A stretch of 64,000 nt of DNA from Nitrosotalea sp. (GTDB lineage: Archaea > Thermoproteota > Nitrososphaeria > Nitrososphaerales > Nitrosopumilaceae). Below, piece after piece: positions 61,103 to 64,000 of this stretch (positions are counted from its first letter, which is position 1; each line of letters begins with the position of its first letter). The notes below the pieces were generated by a model that worked only from the letters and a program-made list of their open reading frames with translations, ran no database searches and was not told the origin of the DNA. The position numbers and the translations under genes were made by a program. Where the stretch lies: NCBI GenBank assembly GCA_025451075.1, contig JANWLA010000022.1, positions 1 through 64,000 of the forward strand. The letters run 5' to 3'.

Positions 61103-61111
61103 TACGGGTCC
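61083..61111 (+). repeat. GC-rich hairpin over the stop codon of the 41-aa gene
   Basis: GGGCTCGTA and TACGGGTCC pair over nine positions (two G-U). Then follow a bulged G, TTA/TAA and a CATG loop. It is a strong structure in otherwise AT-rich DNA, and could be a terminator, an RNA end or a site of recombination. Confidence 0.5.
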
Positions 61112-61441
61112 GGGGGATTCAGCTACTAACATGGACACATTTTGGGCCCAGTTTGTGCGCAAAATCATCAAAATGATTTGTCTAGGCATTGAACTAAAAC
61201 TGTAATACTCATCAAAGGTATCAATACGAAGAATTCAAACTTTCAAAATATCTACAGGCTTTACAGAATCGAACCAAAAAACACTTAAATTTTATACAAA
61301 AACTAGATCAGACAGTGTATACATCAAGTTATTTGCCATAAAGCAAATTTTCTGTAGTTAATGTATCTTGACACTAGTTTTGATTGTGATTTTAACAGAT
61401 TGTCGGCTTACCAATTAACTTGATGTGATATTCAGATAAAA
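61103..61441. other. intergenic region after the hairpin
   Basis: These 339 bases contain a second frame that overlaps the microgene (ATG at 61056, 49 codons, stop at 61203-61205; includes GLVVTCNTGPGDSATN and FWAQFVRKIIKM), which looks protein-like but has no promoter evidence. The rest is AT-rich, with TATA-like CAATTAACTT (about 61412-61421) before the next ORF. Confidence 0.4.
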
Positions 61442-61675
61442 ATGAAAACAAAAAAGAAAAACAAAGTAAGGATAGTAAAGTCAGATAGTATCAACTATAC
61501 CTTCATTGGGGACATTATTCATCAAACAAATGATAAGCAAAAAGAAAATAACACAAAGAAGAAAATAAAGTTTGTTAGAAATACACTGAAAGATGCCAAG
61601 ACTTCAAAAATTCATTACAAATCAAACAGCAGAAGTCCCAAGTCACAGCAGAACCATTCTCCAGTTTATGAGTAG
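61442..61675 (+). CDS. small very basic protein (candidate)
   Basis: This 77-residue frame is rich in Lys, Asn and Ser (MKTKKKNKVRIVKSDSINYT...FIGDIIHQTND...). It may bind nucleic acid or be disordered. The TATA-like element about 26 bases upstream and the initial ATG favour a real gene. No family is recognised. Confidence 0.4.
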   Translation: MKTKKKNKVRIVKSDSINYTFIGDIIHQTNDKQKENNTKKKIKFVRNTLKDAKTSKIHYKSNSRSPKSQQNHSPVYE

Positions 61676-61692
61676 TATAGAAAATTACTAAC

Positions 61693-62496
61693 TCATTGGT
61701 TATTTTCAATCACAAGTAACGTATTCTGATCTTTCCACGATATTTTATCCAGATCATCATAATGATTCAATAGGTTTTGTACAAACCTGTGTAATGCTTC
61801 TCTAAATTCGTGTTTTTTATAAAATTTGAAAGTTGAATAATGATGATTTTTTGCTTGCTCTACAAGTTTTTCTAGCGGATAGACTCTATGATGTTCAAAA
61901 AACTGTACTGAATTGATGTTTAGATTTGGATCCTTTTCGAAGGCTGACTTTAACTCATCTAGCTCATAAAGACGTGTTTCCTTTTTGTTAAATGAAGGAA
62001 AATGAGTTCCCCAGATAGTTTTTGCATTTTGGTCCCGCAATCTTGTATATATGAATAATTTTCCATTATTTTTGAGCACTCTTGAAGACTCTTTTAGAAA
62101 ATTTTGTAGTGAAAAATGATGAACTGCGTTAAATGACATTACGCAATCAAGTGAATCCGTCTGTAATGGTATTTTGTGCGAATCACTCCGTATTGGAGTG
62201 AAATTTACAATGTTGTTTTTTACAAAGTGTTGATTTAGGTGGCGTAGCATTTCCCCATTATTATCCAAACAAAATAGATGACATTTTTCTCCTAAATGTT
62301 GAACCAGTTTAAGGCTATATCTTCCCGCACCACATCCAATATCAGCAGCATGTATGTTTGAGAGGCTTTGTAGCTTGTTAGCTATAAACAGTATGGGTCC
62401 AAGATCTGTAGTTCTTAATTCACGATAGCGTGGAGCAATATGCAAAAAATGATTATACATTTCACCTAGCGTAGATTTTTTTCCAACTATTTTCAA
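61693..62496 (-). CDS. class I SAM-dependent methyltransferase
   Basis: The 267-residue methyltransferase shows motif I in IHAADIGCGAGRYSLKLVQH (about 55-74), HLFCLDNNGEML, SLDCVMSFNAVHHFSLQNFL and NNGKLFIYTRLRDQNA. The C-terminal part (about 190-260) is His/Tyr-rich with no known domain. The substrate is unknown. A decayed partial copy lies at 58207-58540, so the gene was duplicated locally. Confidence 0.85.
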   Translation of the reverse strand: MKIVGKKSTLGEMYNHFLHIAPRYRELRTTDLGPILFIANKLQSLSNIHAADIGCGAGRYSLKLVQHLGEKCHLFCLDNNGEMLRHLNQHFVKNNIVNFTPIRSDSHKIPLQTDSLDCVMSFNAVHHFSLQNFLKESSRVLKNNGKLFIYTRLRDQNAKTIWGTHFPSFNKKETRLYELDELKSAFEKDPNLNINSVQFFEHHRVYPLEKLVEQAKNHHYSTFKFYKKHEFREALHRFVQNLLNHYDDLDKISWKDQNTLLVIENNQ

Positions 62497-62628
62497 TTTT
62501 TATAAATCTAACATTTCATAATTTTAATATCTTGCCCAAAAGACATAAAAACAATGAACAATTTTTCGAATATTGAATTTTGTCCATATAATAAAATAAT
62601 TTTTATAAATTAAAAAGAGGGGAATAAA

Positions 62629-62856
62629 TTATTTTTGGTGTAGTTTGCCTAGTTTAACTGTTGTCACAAACCCAACGCCACTCATCACAGCAATTACGGC
62701 AATTGCTGCCATCCATGCAATCGATTCCAGCGGTCCATGAGGATCATCTGCAGCTGTTAGTGCAAATGCGTGTGGGATGATGGTAACGACAACAATTAGA
62801 GACAAAACACCAAACAACGCATTCATGTGTTTGATTTTTTCTGTCAAGGTTTTCAT
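62629..62856 (-). CDS. small two-helix membrane protein
   Basis: The 75-residue protein has two hydrophobic helices (about 12-32 and 45-65) separated by TAADDPHGPLES and a short basic end. It resembles no recognised transporter subunit; a CbtB identity was considered but the His-rich pattern is missing. TATA-like TGAAATACATTGG (minus, about 62890-62878) precedes the ATG. Confidence 0.6.
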   Translation of the reverse strand: MKTLTEKIKHMNALFGVLSLIVVVTIIPHAFALTAADDPHGPLESIAWMAAIAVIAVMSGVGFVTTVKLGKLHQK

Positions 62857-62948
62857 TACAATTCAGAATGTGTTACCAATGTATTTCAATGCCATAGATT
62901 GCAGTGTGTACTATCTAGCATTTATGCTAGGTTTTAGAAAATAACAGC

Positions 62949-63416
62949 ATGATTGAAATCACCGCAAAAATAATGATAAACTCTACTGCTAAAAAAGTCT
63001 GGAGTGTCATATCCGCAATTGAGAGAGATCCTTATTTTTGGAAAGGAATGACCAGAGTACGAAATAAATCACGAGACGGCAACGTGTTTACTCGAGAGGT
63101 AACATTGAGTAACTCTGACAAATGCTACCAAAAAATTATTCTTTTTCCAATGGAAGGCATCCACATAAAGTGGACTAGAGGTTCTTTAACAGGTATAAAA
63201 GACATTTTACTAACACAGGTTGGAAACCAAACTCTTTTGGAAGTGGAAATGAACTACGCCATAAGAGGGATTGCACAGCTTCGATCCAGACATATTTCAG
63301 AAGAGTTGAGAAATGAAGCTGAATTGGCGTTACAGTTGATAAAAGAAGACATTGAAAAAATATCGCCTTTTCAAATCAATGAAAGAAAACAATGGGCTGA
63401 CTTGATTCATGAATAA
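62949..63416 (+). CDS. SRPBCC-fold protein, third of three paralogues
   Basis: The 155-residue protein shares the KVWSVISAIERD, FWKGMTRVRNKS, FTREVTLS and TGIKDILLT blocks with the copies at 20646 and 53232, and the RKQWADLIHE tail with the latter. The TFB gene starts inside its last codons (ATG at 63409), so it is translationally coupled to a basal transcription factor. This suggests a common regulation or function, unknown so far. Confidence 0.8.
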   Translation: MIEITAKIMINSTAKKVWSVISAIERDPYFWKGMTRVRNKSRDGNVFTREVTLSNSDKCYQKIILFPMEGIHIKWTRGSLTGIKDILLTQVGNQTLLEVEMNYAIRGIAQLRSRHISEELRNEAELALQLIKEDIEKISPFQINERKQWADLIHE

Positions 63417-64000
63417 ACGCAAGCAAGTTCTTGCCAAACCGGAACTAGATGTGGTTACAACCAATCCTCTCAAAACTAATGAAGTTTTTCTAAAATGCAT
63501 TACTCATGATTGTAAAGGGTGGCCGATAATAACCGATAATGTATCAGGCGAGATCTTTTGTGGTTCATGTGGTCGAGTTTTAGAAGAAAAGTCTTTTGAA
63601 ACCATTTCGTCATACCTGTCTGACCCAGTAGATTATTTGGCAAAAAAAAGTTCTGGATCAGCCAACTCTTTAACAATGTTTGACATGAATATGACAACTG
63701 TCATGTCAGACAGAGATGGCATGGGAAATTCTCTTTCTAGAATCACCAGAAATGAATTTTATCGACTCAAGATGTTGAATACTAGAAGCACGATTACTTC
63801 TAAAAACAAGTCGTTACGATCTGCTCTTGTATTTCTTAACATGTTACAAATGAAACTCGGAATGCCAGATTCCATAGCTGAAAATTCTGCACGCATGTAC
63901 CGAAAGGCTATGCGAACAAAAATTACTATTGGACGAAAATCAAAAAATATAATGTGTGCTTGTATCTATGCATCCTGCAAGCAATGCGGCATACCTAGAT
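63409..64000 (+). CDS. tfb: transcription initiation factor TFB, N-terminal part (cut by window edge)
   Basis: The start MNKRKQVLAKPELDVV leads to a zinc ribbon (FLKCITHDCKGW...IFCGSCGRVLEEKSF), a B-reader/linker region and the first cyclin-like helices (NEFYRLKMLNTRS, RSALVFLNMLQMKLGMPDS). The C-x4-C knuckle is slightly unusual compared with the standard C-x2-C. TFB recruits RNA polymerase to TATA-bound TBP. Thaumarchaea carry several TFBs used as global regulators, and this appears to be one. It overlaps the SRPBCC gene by eight bases. Confidence 0.88.
   Translation, partial: MNKRKQVLAKPELDVVTTNPLKTNEVFLKCITHDCKGWPIITDNVSGEIFCGSCGRVLEEKSFETISSYLSDPVDYLAKKSSGSANSLTMFDMNMTTVMSDRDGMGNSLSRITRNEFYRLKMLNTRSTITSKNKSLRSALVFLNMLQMKLGMPDSIAENSARMYRKAMRTKITIGRKSKNIMCACIYASCKQCGIPR

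Noticed and set aside
61085-61120. Complete tRNA gene
   Set aside because: Only a 3'-end-like stretch is present on the minus strand; no acceptor 5' half, D arm or anticodon arm could be found.
62629-62856. CbtB identity for the small two-helix protein
   Set aside because: It lacks the His-rich end of CbtB and is 35 kb from cbtA.
63500-63697. Minus-strand 65-codon frame
   Set aside because: It is opposite the TFB reading frame, whose zinc ribbon and cyclin fold are clear.
1-64000. CRISPR array, IS element or complete provirus
   Set aside because: No regularly spaced direct repeats, transposase genes or phage structural genes were seen on reading the whole window; the integrase-like tail at 61 kb is only a short fragment.

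Overview
The window looks like chromosomal DNA of a mesophilic Nitrososphaerota (Thaumarchaeota) archaeon. The evidence is a class I lysyl-tRNA synthetase, archaeal Elp3, Tsr3, type II methionine aminopeptidase, F420 side-ring synthesis genes (cofG/cofH), a TFB-type initiation factor, DUF1512, a PEFG-CTERM sorting tail and a protein with the N-terminal domain of thaumarchaeal S-layer proteins. The DNA is AT-rich. Very many genes have a TATA-like element about 24-30 bases before an ATG, GTG or TTG and no leader, so leaderless transcription was used here to choose many starts. No ammonia oxidation genes, rRNA operon, CRISPR array, IS element or complete provirus was seen.

Layout. 1-9.5 kb: a probable small RNase P RNA at the left edge, an amino-acid permease fused to Usp-like domains, Tsr3, a very large repeat-built surface protein, a HEPN/MNT toxin-antitoxin pair with a nested-repeat operator, and a 2H-phosphoesterase/metallophosphoesterase fusion. 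9.7-18.7 kb: a DMT transporter, an ArsB/NhaD-type transporter, tRNA-Pro(UGG), methionine aminopeptidase, a cluster of small membrane proteins with winged-helix regulators, a DUF347 protein and a DUF1512 operon. 18.7-27.9 kb: a GlcD-like FAD oxidase, a tRNA-binding-domain protein, an SRPBCC protein with a glycosyltransferase, an HtrA protease, a PQQ-type sugar dehydrogenase, secreted proteins and CbtA. 28-40.2 kb is the housekeeping core: cofG-cofH-tldE, a Ca/Na exchanger, purM, elp3-lysS and an atypical thioredoxin reductase. 40.2-46.6 kb is stress-related: MarR-MFS opposite a Dps-like ferritin, a P-loop kinase, zinc microproteins, and a lone receiver protein opposite an HTH/PLD-like regulator. 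46.6-64 kb is accessory: UbiA, a hydrolase/methyltransferase pair, a short S-layer paralogue, CBS and F420-type oxidoreductase proteins, a cupredoxin, a second membrane/winged-helix module, a likely haem b membrane protein, a patch of gene remnants (58.0-58.9 kb), a CPA antiporter with UspA, a methyltransferase whose broken copy lies in the remnant patch, and an SRPBCC gene overlapping a TFB gene cut by the right edge.

Themes. The window has several paralogous sets: three SRPBCC proteins, two stand-alone Lrp-type RAM domains, two 95-aa winged-helix proteins, two small membrane-protein families each present twice, and one intact plus one broken methyltransferase. Envelope proteins and one-component regulators with visible operators (8.2, 33.2 and 42.2 kb) dominate the accessory parts. 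The best candidates for under-described biology are the repeated membrane-protein/winged-helix modules, the 2H-MPE fusion, the HEPN/MNT operator, the putative di-haem membrane protein and the overlapping microgene/hairpin at 61 kb.
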